Positions 11,306-20,223 of a stretch of 64,000 bases of DNA are shown here, in pieces. Source of the DNA: Staphylococcus sp. (GTDB taxonomy: Bacteria; Bacteroidota; Bacteroidia; Bacteroidales; Muribaculaceae); assembly GCA_023665865.1 (NCBI GenBank), contig JAMPDC010000001.1, positions 2,302,021 through 2,366,020 on the forward strand. Reading direction: 5' to 3'. The position numbers were made by a program, and so were the translations under genes. Each line of letters starts with the position of its first letter. Position 1 is the stretch's first letter. The notes under the pieces are model-generated. The model was given only the letters and a program-made list of their open reading frames with translations, was not told the origin of the DNA and searched no databases.

Positions 11306-12151
11306 TTAGAGCATATCTGTTGACAATTCATAAAGCTTCACTGCCTGCGCAGCTTCCGGCACGTCATGAACGCGCAGGAATGAAGCGCCTTTGCATAGGG
11401 CTATGGTATTGAGGGCGATTGTTCCCGGCAGAGCCTCTGAGGCGTCAATGCCAAGCGTACGGGTGATCATGGATTTCCGCGAGATGCCTACAAGCACCGG
11501 GCAATCAAGAACCCCAAAGGCTTCCAGATTGCGCATCATCTCAAAATTCTGCTCGACAGTCTTGCTGAATCCGAATCCGGGATCAACAATGACGTCAGAC
11601 ACTCCGAGAAGCCGCAGGCGCCGGAGTTTACGGGAAAGATCGGCGACGACATCGGCCGTCACATCTCTGTAGTCCACATGTTGCTGCATCGTGGCGGGAG
11701 TGCCACGCATGTGCATCAATATATAAGGTACGCCAAGCGAAGCCACCGTTTCAAACATACGGGTATCCAGATCGCCACCCGAAATGTCGTTGATCATATC
11801 AGCGCCGAGTTCTTCAATACAAATGCGGGCCACATCCGCACGGAAAGTATCCACCGAGACCGGAATACTCCCGTCGATGCTTCTCACTACCCTTATTCCG
11901 GCACGCAGTCTTGCGACCTCCTCGTCGACCGGCACCTCTGCTGCACCCGGCCTCGAGGAATAGGCCCCTACATCGATGAAATCCGCACCACCGGCAAGGT
12001 GTCTCTCCACCCTCTCCGCTATCGATTTCTCCTCCATGGTACGGGAACCATTGTAGAACGAGTCGGGAGTGACATTTACAATCCCCATCACCTGCGGACG
12101 GGAAAAGCATCTGAGAGAGCCATGGAAGTTAAGCGAGAATGGCCGGAACAT
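11306..12151 (-). CDS. folP: Dihydropteroate synthase
   Basis: Condenses p-aminobenzoate with hydroxymethyl-dihydropterin diphosphate in folate synthesis; the sulfonamide target. Diagnostic motifs are MGIVNVTPDSFYNG, FIDVGAYSSRPGA, MINDISGG, ILMHMRGTP and DPGFGFSKT. The start was set at the ATG at 12151, which gives 281 aa, the normal length; a TTG at 12205 would extend it. Upstream, the nearest consensus promoter is at 12488-12518, which leaves a structured leader of about 330 nt. cdaA follows at 14 bp. Confidence 0.95.
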   Translation of the reverse strand: MFRPFSLNFHGSLRCFSRPQVMGIVNVTPDSFYNGSRTMEEKSIAERVERHLAGGADFIDVGAYSSRPGAAEVPVDEEVARLRAGIRVVRSIDGSIPVSVDTFRADVARICIEELGADMINDISGGDLDTRMFETVASLGVPYILMHMRGTPATMQQHVDYRDVTADVVADLSRKLRRLRLLGVSDVIVDPGFGFSKTVEQNFEMMRNLEAFGVLDCPVLVGISRKSMITRTLGIDASEALPGTIALNTIALCKGASFLRVHDVPEAAQAVKLYELSTDML

Positions 12152-12247
12152 GAGTGGAATCTGTGTTAATGAAACGTCGTTTGTTTTACCATGCGAAGTT
12201 AGCAATAATCCGAATCATATCCAAAAGAAAAAACATGAAGGATATAA

Positions 12248-12303
12248 ACGACAATACGACCTCTCCTCTCGGAGAAGTCGTATTGTTGTCTTAGCAATAA
12301 GAC
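12248..12303 (-). promoter_or_regulatory. Two adjacent hairpins in the folP leader
   Basis: The first is a 6-bp perfect stem GTCTTA / TAAGAC with a 4-nt loop (12288-12303). The second is a long stem pairing 12248-12260 with 12277-12289, including ACAATACGAC / GTCGTATTGT, continued by a G/C-rich inner stem around a 4-nt TCTC or GAGA loop. On the minus strand a T-rich stretch follows about 15-25 nt later, so an attenuator or transcript end is possible. Both hairpins could also form on the plus strand. Confidence 0.6.
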
Positions 12304-12416
12304 TCTACAAACCTAACATAAAAACACATTTACTATTATGCAATTCTTCTCATATAACTAATGAATTTACGCTAAGATACTAACAATCTATACTAACCCT
12401 AAAACTAAAAATCTAT

Positions 12417-12473
12417 TCAAATGAAAACTTGATGGACGGTCCAGAGGAAACGATGTTTCATGATGTCGTTCAT
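12417..12473 (-). CDS. Possible 18-aa leader peptide
   Basis: Short minus-strand frame starting ATG at 12473 and ending TGA at 12417, encoding MNDIMKHRFLWTVHQVFI. It begins about 11 nt after the transcription start predicted from the promoter at 12488-12518 and precedes the tandem hairpins, the layout of a leader peptide or small protein gene. I do not recognise the peptide. A frame this short may be chance, so confidence is low. Confidence 0.25.
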   Translation of the reverse strand: MNDIMKHRFLWTVHQVFI

Positions 12474-12487
12474 TTCGTTTTACATTG

Positions 12488-12518
12488 CAAAATTACAGCG
12501 ATTTCAAATCGGATGCAA
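12488..12518 (-). promoter_or_regulatory. Promoter of folP leader or small RNA
   Basis: On the minus strand TTG (12516-12518) and TAATTTTG (12488-12495) are separated by exactly 20 bp, an exact Bacteroidota promoter consensus. Predicted start is near 12484. It is the closest consensus promoter upstream of folP. Confidence 0.65.
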
Positions 12519-12684
12519 GAGCCAAAAGATGCGATTGAGAAAAACAAAACAATACATCCATAATAACGCATTGACAATCAAGTAAATGTTTCATCCGTTA
12601 ACTGGGATAAATATAGAGAATATAAAGGGCTTCGGCGAGGTTTTTGTTATCATCCGCGCCAGTCTGATTTATCAAAACCACCCC

Positions 12685-14277
12685 TTATGAGCCGGATCGG
12701 ATCTTCATTATGTCATCTTCAAATGTATCTCTCGAAAGAGCCCGGTTCTTAAGTTTGTTTCGATATGTGTAGATGGTATATACGGAGTAATTCAGCATCT
12801 GCGCTATGCGGGTGCTCTCATCAATGCCGAGCCGCATGAATGCGATGATGCGGAGATCCGTGTTGAGCTTCTCGCCCTCCCGTAATACAATATGCTCCTC
12901 AGGACGAAGCAGCTTGTTGACCTCACTGACGAAGTTCGGATATATGTGAAGGAAGGCATCGTCAAAGACATCATAAAACTCTTTGGATTGCTCCTCGATA
13001 AATTTCCCTTGCTTTGTAAGCTTCAGAAGATCATCGACCTTACCATTGGTGATCTTACGGTTGACCATCTTGTTAAACTGATTGAGCTTGTCCATATAGA
13101 TCGAGCACAGATTGAGGAACTGAGATATGTAGACATCCTTGGTCTTGTTTGCTTCCTCCAGATTGACAGCCATCTTGTTCATCAGACGGTTTTTCCTGTG
13201 CAGGATATGGAGTGTGGCTGCAAGGACGACAAGAAGGATAGCCATTATCGCCATCACTATATAGATCCTGATTTCAGACTCTCTCAATTCCGTCTTATGT
13301 GCATTTTCAATCATCGGAAACACCTGACTCGACTGCAGTATACGCAAGGGGGCATTACACTCCACCGCCCCGGACAACGCTGTCGACAGATAGTCGTAGG
13401 CATGGTCAACATCCCCGTTCAGATACATCACCCGTCCGAGTTCCTGCAATGATGAGACTTCGAGAGTGGCACCGCGGGTATCTGCGATAGCCGACAAGGC
13501 AAGGTAATAGATATAGGCATTATGCTCTCCCCTCACCTTCGATATGTCAGCAAGGAAATGACATGCCCTGGCATACAGATTGTCTTCTTCAGGAATCCGG
13601 TCAAGCAAAAGAAGCAGGACAGCTTTCGCCTTTGAGTAGTCCTGATGATAGAGAAAATATTCCCCTTGGTTCAGCATGAAACGAGGCGACTCTTCATCAA
13701 GCAATGACAGCAGACGGAATTGCGCCTCCTGCGACTTCTTCATGTATGTATCATGGATGTCAGTGTAGCCGGCATAGTAGGAAGCCAGATAGGAATACAT
13801 CTGACGGGCGGCATCATAATATTCAATAAGGAGTCCCTCCGGGAGCGACTCAGGGTCAATGGCATCAAATCGCGTCTCTGCCTGCGACACAAAGCCCAAC
13901 AGAGGCAGAAAGGTTGCGCTGCGCAGTTCGAAGCGCGTATAGATCGAGTCTTGTCCGCCGGCTCTGGCGAGCTGCGAGCCCTTGGAGTAGAATGAGAGTG
14001 CGGAGTCGGTGTTGAGCGCGCTATAATAGTCGCCAAGCTGTAACATCCCCGACAGGCGACTCTCAGGACCGATATCCTTTCGGGCCACTGCCTGTTTCAG
14101 TGAGTCGATCAAAGCACGGCGTCGCCCAAGATACTCGCCACTCCTTTCAAGCTCCTTGTCAAGTCGGTTTATAATTGTCCCGACCTCCTTTGTATCTATC
14201 GAATTACGGGGCGCCGAAAATCCGCAGACCGGAGCGAGGCAAACGAGCATCAATATAAATGAGGCAAATCTGAGCAT
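12685..14277 (-). CDS. DUF6377-type TPR / membrane / HTH regulator
   Basis: Membrane-bound transcriptional regulator of a Bacteroidota type that often governs neighbouring outer-membrane uptake loci. A signal peptide (residues 1-22) is followed by tetratricopeptide-like helical repeats (about 30-300), a transmembrane helix (about 338-360, rich in VMAIMAILLVVL), a coiled-coil cytoplasmic section, and a C-terminal LuxR-like helix-turn-helix (about 470-515, with STRIAQMLNYSVYTIYTYRNK). This places the sensor in the periplasm and the DNA-binding end in the cytoplasm. No SusC/SusD pair is adjacent, so its target is unclear. The length of 530 aa is typical. Confidence 0.82.
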   Translation of the reverse strand: MLRFASFILMLVCLAPVCGFSAPRNSIDTKEVGTIINRLDKELERSGEYLGRRRALIDSLKQAVARKDIGPESRLSGMLQLGDYYSALNTDSALSFYSKGSQLARAGGQDSIYTRFELRSATFLPLLGFVSQAETRFDAIDPESLPEGLLIEYYDAARQMYSYLASYYAGYTDIHDTYMKKSQEAQFRLLSLLDEESPRFMLNQGEYFLYHQDYSKAKAVLLLLLDRIPEEDNLYARACHFLADISKVRGEHNAYIYYLALSAIADTRGATLEVSSLQELGRVMYLNGDVDHAYDYLSTALSGAVECNAPLRILQSSQVFPMIENAHKTELRESEIRIYIVMAIMAILLVVLAATLHILHRKNRLMNKMAVNLEEANKTKDVYISQFLNLCSIYMDKLNQFNKMVNRKITNGKVDDLLKLTKQGKFIEEQSKEFYDVFDDAFLHIYPNFVSEVNKLLRPEEHIVLREGEKLNTDLRIIAFMRLGIDESTRIAQMLNYSVYTIYTYRNKLKNRALSRDTFEDDIMKIRSGS

Positions 14278-14342
14278 TTTTCAGGTCACGTATGAGAAAC
14301 GTTTGTACAATGATTTAAGGACTATATGTAAAATTCAAAGTG

Positions 14343-14376
14343 CAAAGTTGAAGTGCTTTAAAGCACTTCAACTTTG
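14343..14376. repeat. 34-bp perfect palindrome at the purT stop
   Basis: Two 17-bp arms meet with no spacer (centre between 14359 and 14360), each arm running CAAAGTTGAAGTGCTTT in its own direction. It contains the last purT codons and the stop (14358-14360). It may form a hairpin that ends or stabilises the purT mRNA, though no T-run follows on the minus strand. Confidence 0.9.
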
Positions 14377-15542
14377 AGTTTATCGTAAGCGCGGTCAGCC
14401 TTGGCGCGCGCAGCTTCCACGCTGTCGGCGGTAGCGAGGATCACGGCCATACGACGGTGGCCTTTTACCTCCGGCTTGCCGAAGATACGCATCTGCACGC
14501 CGGGCTCCTCGAGGACTTTCTCAAGATTGTCCATAACTACTTCCTTGCTGTCACCTTCAACAACCACAGCACGCGATGCCGACGGGCCGTAGAAGCGGAT
14601 TTCGGGCACGGGCAGTCCGGAAAGAGCACGGGCATGGAGAGCAAATTCGCTAAGCTCCTGCGAAATCATGGTAACCATACCGGTGTCGTGGGGGCGCGGT
14701 GAAACCTCGCTGAAGATCACATCATCACCCTTGATAAAGAGTTCCACTCCGAAAATACCGTAGCCACCGAGAGCATCAGTGACCTTGCGTGCAATTTCCT
14801 GAGCCTTCGCCTTAGCCTCAGCACTCATAGGCTGGGGCTGCCATGAATATCTGTAGTCACCATCCACCTGGATATGTCCGATAGGTTCGCAAAAAGAGGT
14901 TCCGGCAACCGAGCGCACGGTCAGAAGAGTAATCTCATAGTCAAATTTCACGAAGCCTTCAACGATCACACGACCGGCACCGGCGCGTCCGCCCTCCTGC
15001 GCGATTTTCCATGCCGTCTCGACATCTTCAGGCTTTTTGATGACACTCTGTCCGTGGCCACTCGACGACATGATGGGTTTGATCACGCAGGGAATACCGA
15101 TCTCATCAACGGCTGCCTTAAACTCTTCGTAATCTGAAGCGAAACGATAAGGCGATGTCATCACGCCGAGTTCCTCTGCGGCGAGACGGCGGATTCCCTC
15201 GCGGTTCATGGTGAGCAGAGCCGCCTTAGCCGTCGGTGTGACATGATAGCCTGATTTCTCAAGCTCAACAAGGACGGGAGTGGCGATGGCCTCGACCTCA
15301 GGGATGATATTGTCGGGCTTTTCCTCCTCGATAGCAGCTCTGAGGGCATCGGCATCAAGCATATTGAATACACGGCTGCTGTCGGCGACGTGCATGGCCG
15401 GCGCATTGGCATATTTATCACAGGCGACAACCTCGATGCCAAGTCGCTGAAGCTCGATTGCGACTTCTTTTCCTAACTCTCCACTACCGAGCAACATAGC
15501 CTTACGGCCGCTGCCGGTCCACTTGCTTCCTATTTTTGTCAT
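14358..15542 (-). CDS. purT: Formate-dependent phosphoribosylglycinamide formyltransferase (PurT)
   Basis: Formylates glycinamide ribonucleotide with formate and ATP, a folate-independent route for the third step of purine synthesis. The ATP-grasp fold is clear: N-terminal [20 protein letters not shown], then [15 protein letters not shown], and [28 protein letters not shown] as the metal/ATP site. The length of 394 aa is standard. The last codons and stop lie in a 34-bp palindrome. It stands alone between the DUF6377-type regulator and a basic hypothetical gene. Confidence 0.95.
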   Translation of the reverse strand: MTKIGSKWTGSGRKAMLLGSGELGKEVAIELQRLGIEVVACDKYANAPAMHVADSSRVFNMLDADALRAAIEEEKPDNIIPEVEAIATPVLVELEKSGYHVTPTAKAALLTMNREGIRRLAAEELGVMTSPYRFASDYEEFKAAVDEIGIPCVIKPIMSSSGHGQSVIKKPEDVETAWKIAQEGGRAGAGRVIVEGFVKFDYEITLLTVRSVAGTSFCEPIGHIQVDGDYRYSWQPQPMSAEAKAKAQEIARKVTDALGGYGIFGVELFIKGDDVIFSEVSPRPHDTGMVTMISQELSEFALHARALSGLPVPEIRFYGPSASRAVVVEGDSKEVVMDNLEKVLEEPGVQMRIFGKPEVKGHRRMAVILATADSVEAARAKADRAYDKLKVEVL

Positions 15543-15674
15543 TACAATAAAAATGAAATAATGATTGGTAAATTGCTTGCGATTTTAAGATGCAAAAATA
15601 GCAAAAAAATCAATGCAGTCTTATGTATGGAGTGTGAAATTTCGGTTACAGTCGCCACGATTGCGAAACTGCCG

Positions 15675-16154
15675 CTACGTCCGTTTACCGGCGAGAGGGA
15701 CTATGCGACGCTTGGCCAACCGTTGCTGCTCCCGCATCTGCAACCGGCGCTCCCTGCGGTTACAGACCGGTATTGGGCCGGCATCCTCGTCAGCCTCCGG
15801 ATGCGCTGTAGGAACATCGGATGGACAAGATTCAAAAGCTGTCTTATCCTGCTCACACGCCGCGACTTCCGCCCGACGGGCCCGACGCTTTCTCGCAGCC
15901 GCAGAGCGCGCCATCGCCTTGTCAATCTCAGGCTTCAAGAGAGCGAATATCAATCTTAGCTCCATCATGTTGCTGCTTGGCTCATATCCTTCATTTATAT
16001 ATCTGTCGATGGCAAGCATCACATCTACTCCAAGCGTGGGATTTCCTGCCACTTTTGCGGAGGCAATGGCCCGTTCATTCAATGACTGATAGAACTTTTC
16101 CGACACCGGACGACGGTTTTTCTTCTGTTTTGTGTTGAGGGTTTGTATTTTCAT
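15675..16154 (-). CDS. Conserved hypothetical, Arg/Lys-rich protein
   Basis: Protein of 159 aa that I cannot assign. The N-terminal half (about 15-85) contains the ordered stretch NERAIASAKVAGNPTLGVDVMLAID and then a helical section. The rest is very basic and probably disordered, with KRRARR and RRERRLQMREQQRLAKRR. No signal peptide or membrane segment is visible. A TAAATTTG -7 box lies on the minus strand at 16185-16192 without a clear -33 element. The basic tail suggests nucleic-acid or ribosome binding, which is inference only. Confidence 0.6.
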   Translation of the reverse strand: MKIQTLNTKQKKNRRPVSEKFYQSLNERAIASAKVAGNPTLGVDVMLAIDRYINEGYEPSSNMMELRLIFALLKPEIDKAMARSAAARKRRARRAEVAACEQDKTAFESCPSDVPTAHPEADEDAGPIPVCNRRERRLQMREQQRLAKRRIVPLAGKRT

Positions 16155-16288
16155 AACCGGAATCTATTTTTTGTGATTACAGTGCAAATTTAATCACCGG
16201 TCACCCCCGATATGGTGCGATAATACAAACAGAGATGAAAAATTTGCTCTCACGACCTCCACCGACATTGATTAAATGGTGAATTTGG

Positions 16289-16319
16289 TTGAAAAATTCA
16301 TTGGAAATACTTAATTTTG
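16289..16319 (+). promoter_or_regulatory. tpiA promoter
   Basis: TTG (16289-16291), 20 bp, TAATTTTG (16312-16319): exact Bacteroidota promoter spacing. Predicted start near 16323 gives a leader of about 35 nt before tpiA. Confidence 0.7.
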
Positions 16320-16357
16320 CCATCGAATTTTCAAAAACCACATTAATTAAGGTAAAA

Positions 16358-17113
16358 ATGAGAAAAAACATCGTAGCAGGCAACTGGAAGATGAACACCA
16401 CGCTGCCCGAAGGCATCAAGCTCGCCGAAGAGGTGAATGCCGCTCTTGCAGGTGCAACACCCAAATGTGACGTGGTGATCTGTGTTCCTTTCACCCACCT
16501 CGCTTCCATCAACAATGTCATCGACAAAAACCGCCTCGGCCTTGGCGCTGAAAACTGCGCTGACCACCGCTCAGGCGCATATACCGGCGAAGTTTCCGCT
16601 CCCATGGTAGCTTCAACCGGCGCAACCTACGTAATCCTCGGCCACTCAGAGCGTCGTCAGTATTACAACGAGACTTCCGAGACTCTCCGCGAAAAAGTGC
16701 GTCTCGCCCTTGACAACAACCTCACCCCCATTTTCTGCATCGGCGAAGTGCTCGAGCAGCGCGAAGACGGCAGCTACTTCGACGTGGTGAAATCACAGCT
16801 CGAAGAAGGCCTCTTCAATCTTAGCGCAGAAGAATTTGGCAAGATCGTCGTAGCCTACGAGCCCGTTTGGGCTATCGGCACAGGCAAAACCGCCACTGAC
16901 GACCAGGCTCAGGAAATCCACGCTTTCATCCGCAAGACCATTGCTGAGAAATATGGTCAGGAAGTAGCCGACAACACCTCTATCCTCTATGGTGGCAGCT
17001 GCAAGCCCTCAAACGCAGCCCAGCTCTTCGCCAAGCCGGACGTAGACGGTGGCCTCATTGGTGGCGCAGCTCTCGAAGCAGCTTCATTCATGGGCATTGT
17101 CAACGCATTCTAA
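16358..17113 (+). CDS. tpiA: Triosephosphate isomerase
   Basis: Interconverts dihydroxyacetone phosphate and glyceraldehyde 3-phosphate in glycolysis. Catalytic and binding motifs are visible: GNWKMN (Lys), [11 protein letters not shown] (His), [14 protein letters not shown] (Glu) and [10 protein letters not shown] (phosphate loop). The ATG at 16358 gives the normal 251 aa; an upstream in-frame ATG-like extension to 16289 would overlap the promoter. It heads a plus-strand cluster with the SPOR protein (146 bp later) and folE. Confidence 0.97.
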   Translation: MRKNIVAGNWKMNTTLPEGIKLAEEVNAALAGATPKCDVVICVPFTHLASINNVIDKNRLGLGAENCADHRSGAYTGEVSAPMVASTGATYVILGHSERRQYYNETSETLREKVRLALDNNLTPIFCIGEVLEQREDGSYFDVVKSQLEEGLFNLSAEEFGKIVVAYEPVWAIGTGKTATDDQAQEIHAFIRKTIAEKYGQEVADNTSILYGGSCKPSNAAQLFAKPDVDGGLIGGAALEAASFMGIVNAF

Positions 17114-17259
17114 ATCGCGCAGACGCAACAGTCCACAATATTTCCCGCACGGAGACGATATCAGGTCAGTATCCCGGATCGCTCCCCGTGCGGGTTTACT
17201 ACCCACTTCCCATCCCTCTCTTTCTAAACGCAACTCCTCACGAGCCACACACCAACGCA

Positions 17260-17739
17260 ATGAAATCAATCGCACTATTACTCTCGCTGATCGCAGCGGC
17301 CCCCATCGCCTCGGCTGAGACTGAGGTGACCACAATTATCGACCATATCACAAGCGGTAATTCAAACGTCGTCAATCAGCCCGACAAACTGCTCAAACGA
17401 CTCATCCCCACAGAGGTCGTCGTCGAGGAGGAAAGCAAGGAAGAGGTAGCCCGTCCGGTCAATGGCCGCATGGCCGGATATCGTGTGCAGGTGTTCAGTG
17501 ACAATAACGCCCGTACCGCTAAAAACGAAGCGAGATCAAAACAGCGTGTCATCTCATCGCGCTTCCCGAAATACCAGACATACGTGATGTACACCTCTCC
17601 TTATTGGCGCCTTAAAGTCGGAGATTTCAAGACTCAGCAGGAAGCCAATGCCGCTGCCGACGAACTACGCAAAGCCTTCCCGTCTTACGGCAAAGAGATC
17701 CGCGTTGTGCGCGACCGCGTCAATGTCCACGGAGACTGA
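17260..17739 (+). CDS. Secreted SPOR-domain protein
   Basis: Periplasmic protein of 159 aa with a signal peptide (MKSIALLLSLIAAAPIASA) and a C-terminal SPOR domain (about residues 72-150: GYRVQVFSDNNARTAK through YWRLKVGDFKTQQEAN). SPOR domains bind denuded glycan strands of peptidoglycan, often at division sites. The ATG at 17260 was chosen since the signal peptide begins there; a GTG at 17188 is in frame but adds a poorly placed extension. The position between tpiA and folE recurs in Bacteroidota, by recall rather than search. Confidence 0.85.
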   Translation: MKSIALLLSLIAAAPIASAETEVTTIIDHITSGNSNVVNQPDKLLKRLIPTEVVVEEESKEEVARPVNGRMAGYRVQVFSDNNARTAKNEARSKQRVISSRFPKYQTYVMYTSPYWRLKVGDFKTQQEANAAADELRKAFPSYGKEIRVVRDRVNVHGD

Positions 17740-17818
17740 CCTCCGCGACCGGGCGACCATCGCCACTATGCGGTTTTATTAACATCACATATAATTGTGT
17801 CAATAATATATTCTATTC

Positions 17819-18406
17819 GTGAGAGACAAAGTGACAGAATTAAGCGAAGAAACCATCCGGGAGATTGCCGGACACTACGAAGCCATCATCCGGCTTCTTG
17901 GTGAGGATCCCACACGCGAAGGCCTGATGAAGACCCCGATGCGCGCCGCTAAGGCCATCGCATACGCGACACGCGGCTACCGTCAGGATGCCGACACATT
18001 GATCAACGATGCAATCTTCACCCATGAGGGTTCACGCATGGTGATTGTGAAAGATATTGAATTCTATTCCCTGTGCGAGCACCATATCCTACCCTTTTTC
18101 GGCAGAGTTTCCATCGGCTACATCCCCAACGGCAAGACCATCGGGCTCAGCAAACTCGCAAGATTGGTGGATTTCTACGCCCGTCGCCTGCAAGTGCAGG
18201 AACGCATGACTGCCCAGATATGCAAAATCATCATGGAGAAGCTTGAGGCAAAGGGTGTGATAGTCGTCTGCACCGGCGAGCATCTCTGCATGAAGATGAG
18301 AGGTGTCGAGAAACAGGACTCCGCGACCACAACAGTGGAGACCGCCGGACTGTTTGACAACTCGATGGAGTTGTGTGATGAGTTTTTCAAAGCATTGTCA
18401 CGATAA
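17819..18406 (+). CDS. folE: GTP cyclohydrolase I
   Basis: Converts GTP to dihydroneopterin triphosphate, the first step of folate (and queuosine-type) pterin synthesis. Zinc ligands and active-site motifs are visible in SLCEHHILPFFG and GEHLCMKMRG, with IGLSKLARLVDFYARRLQVQE between them. The length of 195 aa is typical. Start is GTG at 17819; a second GTG at 17831 is possible. It is 79 bp after the SPOR gene, and its stop is only 3 bp from the stop of the convergent LuxR-type gene. folP, a later folate enzyme, is about 6 kb away. Confidence 0.95.
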   Translation: MRDKVTELSEETIREIAGHYEAIIRLLGEDPTREGLMKTPMRAAKAIAYATRGYRQDADTLINDAIFTHEGSRMVIVKDIEFYSLCEHHILPFFGRVSIGYIPNGKTIGLSKLARLVDFYARRLQVQERMTAQICKIIMEKLEAKGVIVVCTGEHLCMKMRGVEKQDSATTTVETAGLFDNSMELCDEFFKALSR

Positions 18407-18409
18407 ACC

Positions 18410-19009
18410 CTAAAGTTTACCCATATCCGATTTTATATCTTCGAGCTTCACGAGGTTTGAGACAATCGCATAGATTGTCAAGCCGGCGGGTGTATGTATG
18501 TGAAGCTTAGAGGCTATGTTCCTGCGATGGGTCATGACGGTATTGACCGAGACATTCATCGCTGATGCGATCTCTTTGTTAGACAAGCCTTTGACTATGC
18601 CTACAATCACTTCCTTCTCGCGTGGGCTCAGATCCTTGCCACGGTCATCGTCCTCGACCGCCGAAGTGTTTCGGCGCAAAGTCTTTGCGATGTCATCGAT
18701 ACTGTCGTAGACAGAGATTGTGTCATCAAACCATTTCAACGCCGATTTGGGCATCTGCTGGGTCAGCACGGCTATAAGTTTAACCGGGCATGAAGACGAA
18801 CTCTTCAGCACATCCCAGTCGACTCCGGTCACGACAGGATCAACGATCAACATGGTCGGGCGGACTTTAGCCAACTCATCAAGATAGTCGCCCTCATGAA
18901 TCTCCACGACAGAACATGAAAACTCAGGCATCCTTTTTATGACCGCCGCCATTCCGGCTGCCAGCATCGCCGACGGAAGCATGAAGGCTATATTAATGTG
19001 GCGCATCAT
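18410..19009 (-). CDS. LuxR-family regulator with atypical receiver-like domain
   Basis: Transcription factor of 199 aa. The C-terminal LuxR-type HTH (about 125-185) is clear: LSPREKEVIVGIVKGLSNKEIA and NTVMTHRRNIASKLHI. The N-terminal domain resembles a receiver, with D in MLIVDPVV at the phospho-acceptor place, but the usual acidic pair at the first strand is replaced by FMLPSAM. Classical phosphorylation is therefore doubtful. It overlaps the hemerythrin gene by 4 bp (ATGA), so the two are translationally coupled, and the hemerythrin protein is the likely signal source. Confidence 0.85.
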   Translation of the reverse strand: MMRHINIAFMLPSAMLAAGMAAVIKRMPEFSCSVVEIHEGDYLDELAKVRPTMLIVDPVVTGVDWDVLKSSSSCPVKLIAVLTQQMPKSALKWFDDTISVYDSIDDIAKTLRRNTSAVEDDDRGKDLSPREKEVIVGIVKGLSNKEIASAMNVSVNTVMTHRRNIASKLHIHTPAGLTIYAIVSNLVKLEDIKSDMGKL

Positions 19010-19695
19010 TTTTTGTTTTTATTCTCTATTCTCGAGATAAGCGGCACGAGAATATCGTTTTCAATGCGGGCGTGCGAAGTCAGATCCTCCTCACAATTAT
19101 ATATGTCGGCCAGCGCGTCATACATTCTAAAAGGCATTGAAGTTACATAATACCGCAGGATAATATTTTTGAGTTCCGTGAGTTTCTCCTCTATCTCATC
19201 GTCATGCTGGCGGCGGAATATGTCGATGCTGTAGTCTGTTGACTTTCCTTCAGACAGATTTCTGACATAGGGAAACACCACACTCTCCTCGTAGTTGAAA
19301 TGACTTTTCACGAGAGCGGTATAGGCATCGAAAAAACTTGTGATTATAGGATTGATATCGCTATGCCCCTGATCGAGGGCTGCTATCAGATTAGCACGTA
19401 TATGAGGGAGCTTATAGGAGAGATAATAGTCATGGGAATTGTGAAGGAAATAGACGATGTCGGCCGGACTCACACGCGTCATTGCATCGGCATCAATCTC
19501 TCCAAACAAAAGGAAATTGATGATGAGAAGAAACGCGTCGGTGTTGATGCCGGAGTCCTCACACAATTCTTTGATTGACTTATGCCCGAACCCAAGAGGC
19601 AGGGAGAAACGACTAAGGACAGTGAGGACGTTATAATCATATTCGATTAAATCGACCACACTGTCCCTGGCTGTAAAAAGGCGGTTTACTTTCAC
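19006..19695 (-). CDS. Hemerythrin-domain protein (YtfE/ScdA-like)
   Basis: Cytoplasmic four-helix-bundle di-iron protein, probably sensing or handling oxygen, nitric oxide or iron-sulfur damage. An N-terminal ScdA-like helical section (about 1-85) contains the LGFGHKSIKELCEDSGI stretch. The hemerythrin domain follows, with ligands in HDYYLSYKLPHIR, HFNYEESVVFPY, RRQHDDEIEEKL and HARIENDILVPL. The length of 229 aa fits. It starts 3 bp after the DUF5606 stop and overlaps the LuxR-type regulator by 4 bp, forming a three-gene operon. Confidence 0.88.
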   Translation of the reverse strand: MKVNRLFTARDSVVDLIEYDYNVLTVLSRFSLPLGFGHKSIKELCEDSGINTDAFLLIINFLLFGEIDADAMTRVSPADIVYFLHNSHDYYLSYKLPHIRANLIAALDQGHSDINPIITSFFDAYTALVKSHFNYEESVVFPYVRNLSEGKSTDYSIDIFRRQHDDEIEEKLTELKNIILRYYVTSMPFRMYDALADIYNCEEDLTSHARIENDILVPLISRIENKNKK

Positions 19696-19698
19696 GTC

Positions 19699-20142
19699 TT
19701 ATTCTTTTTCCTGCGCTGTTTCAGATTCAGTCTCGGGTGCGGCTTCCTCTTCCTGAGTGGCAAAATCTGTCACGCCGGCTTCAATCAACTGATTGTACCA
19801 GGTCAGAAGCTTCTTTATGTCGGAAGTATAGACTTTTTCACGATCAAAATCGGGAAGGATCTCGCCGAAATACTCACGGATAGCAGCATCGTTGCCGATA
19901 GCCTTGATGTCTACGGTCTTACCTTCGTTTTCAGTCTTGACAGATTCAAGGACGTCACCAAGAGGCACATCTTCCTCCATCGTATAGATCGAGATGTCGC
20001 CGAGCGAAATCACTTTGTCGTGAGCATAGGCCGGTGTGCGCTTGCCTGTTGAGAGCGACTCCACGATAAGCATGTTTTTGCCACGGTTGACGAGACGGAA
20101 AAGACCCGGACGGCCTGATATTGAAAGAATAGTTTTAAGCAT
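19699..20142 (-). CDS. DUF5606 family protein
   Basis: Protein of 147 aa recognised as DUF5606 from the opening LKTILSISGRPGLFRLVNRG and IVESLSTGKRTPAYAHDKV. A small N-terminal beta-domain is followed by a helical section (residues 60-125) and an acidic disordered tail rich in Glu. It should be cytoplasmic and its function is unknown. A consensus promoter lies at 20224-20253. It is the first gene of the operon with hemerythrin and LuxR-type genes. Confidence 0.85.
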   Translation of the reverse strand: MLKTILSISGRPGLFRLVNRGKNMLIVESLSTGKRTPAYAHDKVISLGDISIYTMEEDVPLGDVLESVKTENEGKTVDIKAIGNDAAIREYFGEILPDFDREKVYTSDIKKLLTWYNQLIEAGVTDFATQEEEAAPETESETAQEKE

Positions 20143-20223
20143 GGTTGAAATAATTCTTTTTAAGAGTTATCAAAATTAGACTTTTGCCCCGGGACAAGCC
20201 TCAAGGCATTTTTTTACGACTGA

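Larger units (their letters stand above)
12152..12684. other. 533-bp intergenic region: leader of folP-cdaA
   Basis: AT-rich gap between the 3' end of the DUF6377-type regulator gene and folP. Reading the minus strand it holds a consensus promoter (12488-12518), an 18-codon reading frame (12417-12473), an AT-rich spacer, and two adjacent hairpins (12288-12303 and 12248-12289) before folP. I recognise no known riboswitch class in it. From about 12520 to 12684 I see no feature. Confidence 0.6.

Noticed and set aside
12234..12293. 19-codon plus-strand frame starting MKDINDNTTSPLG
   Set aside because: It coincides almost wholly with the long hairpin at 12248-12289, so its sequence is explained by the stem; no promoter points to it.
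18404..18419. TAAAC / GTTTA inverted repeat between the convergent folE and LuxR-type stops
   Set aside because: Only 5 bp of AT-rich stem and no T-run; too weak to call a terminator, although the 3-bp gap leaves no room for another.
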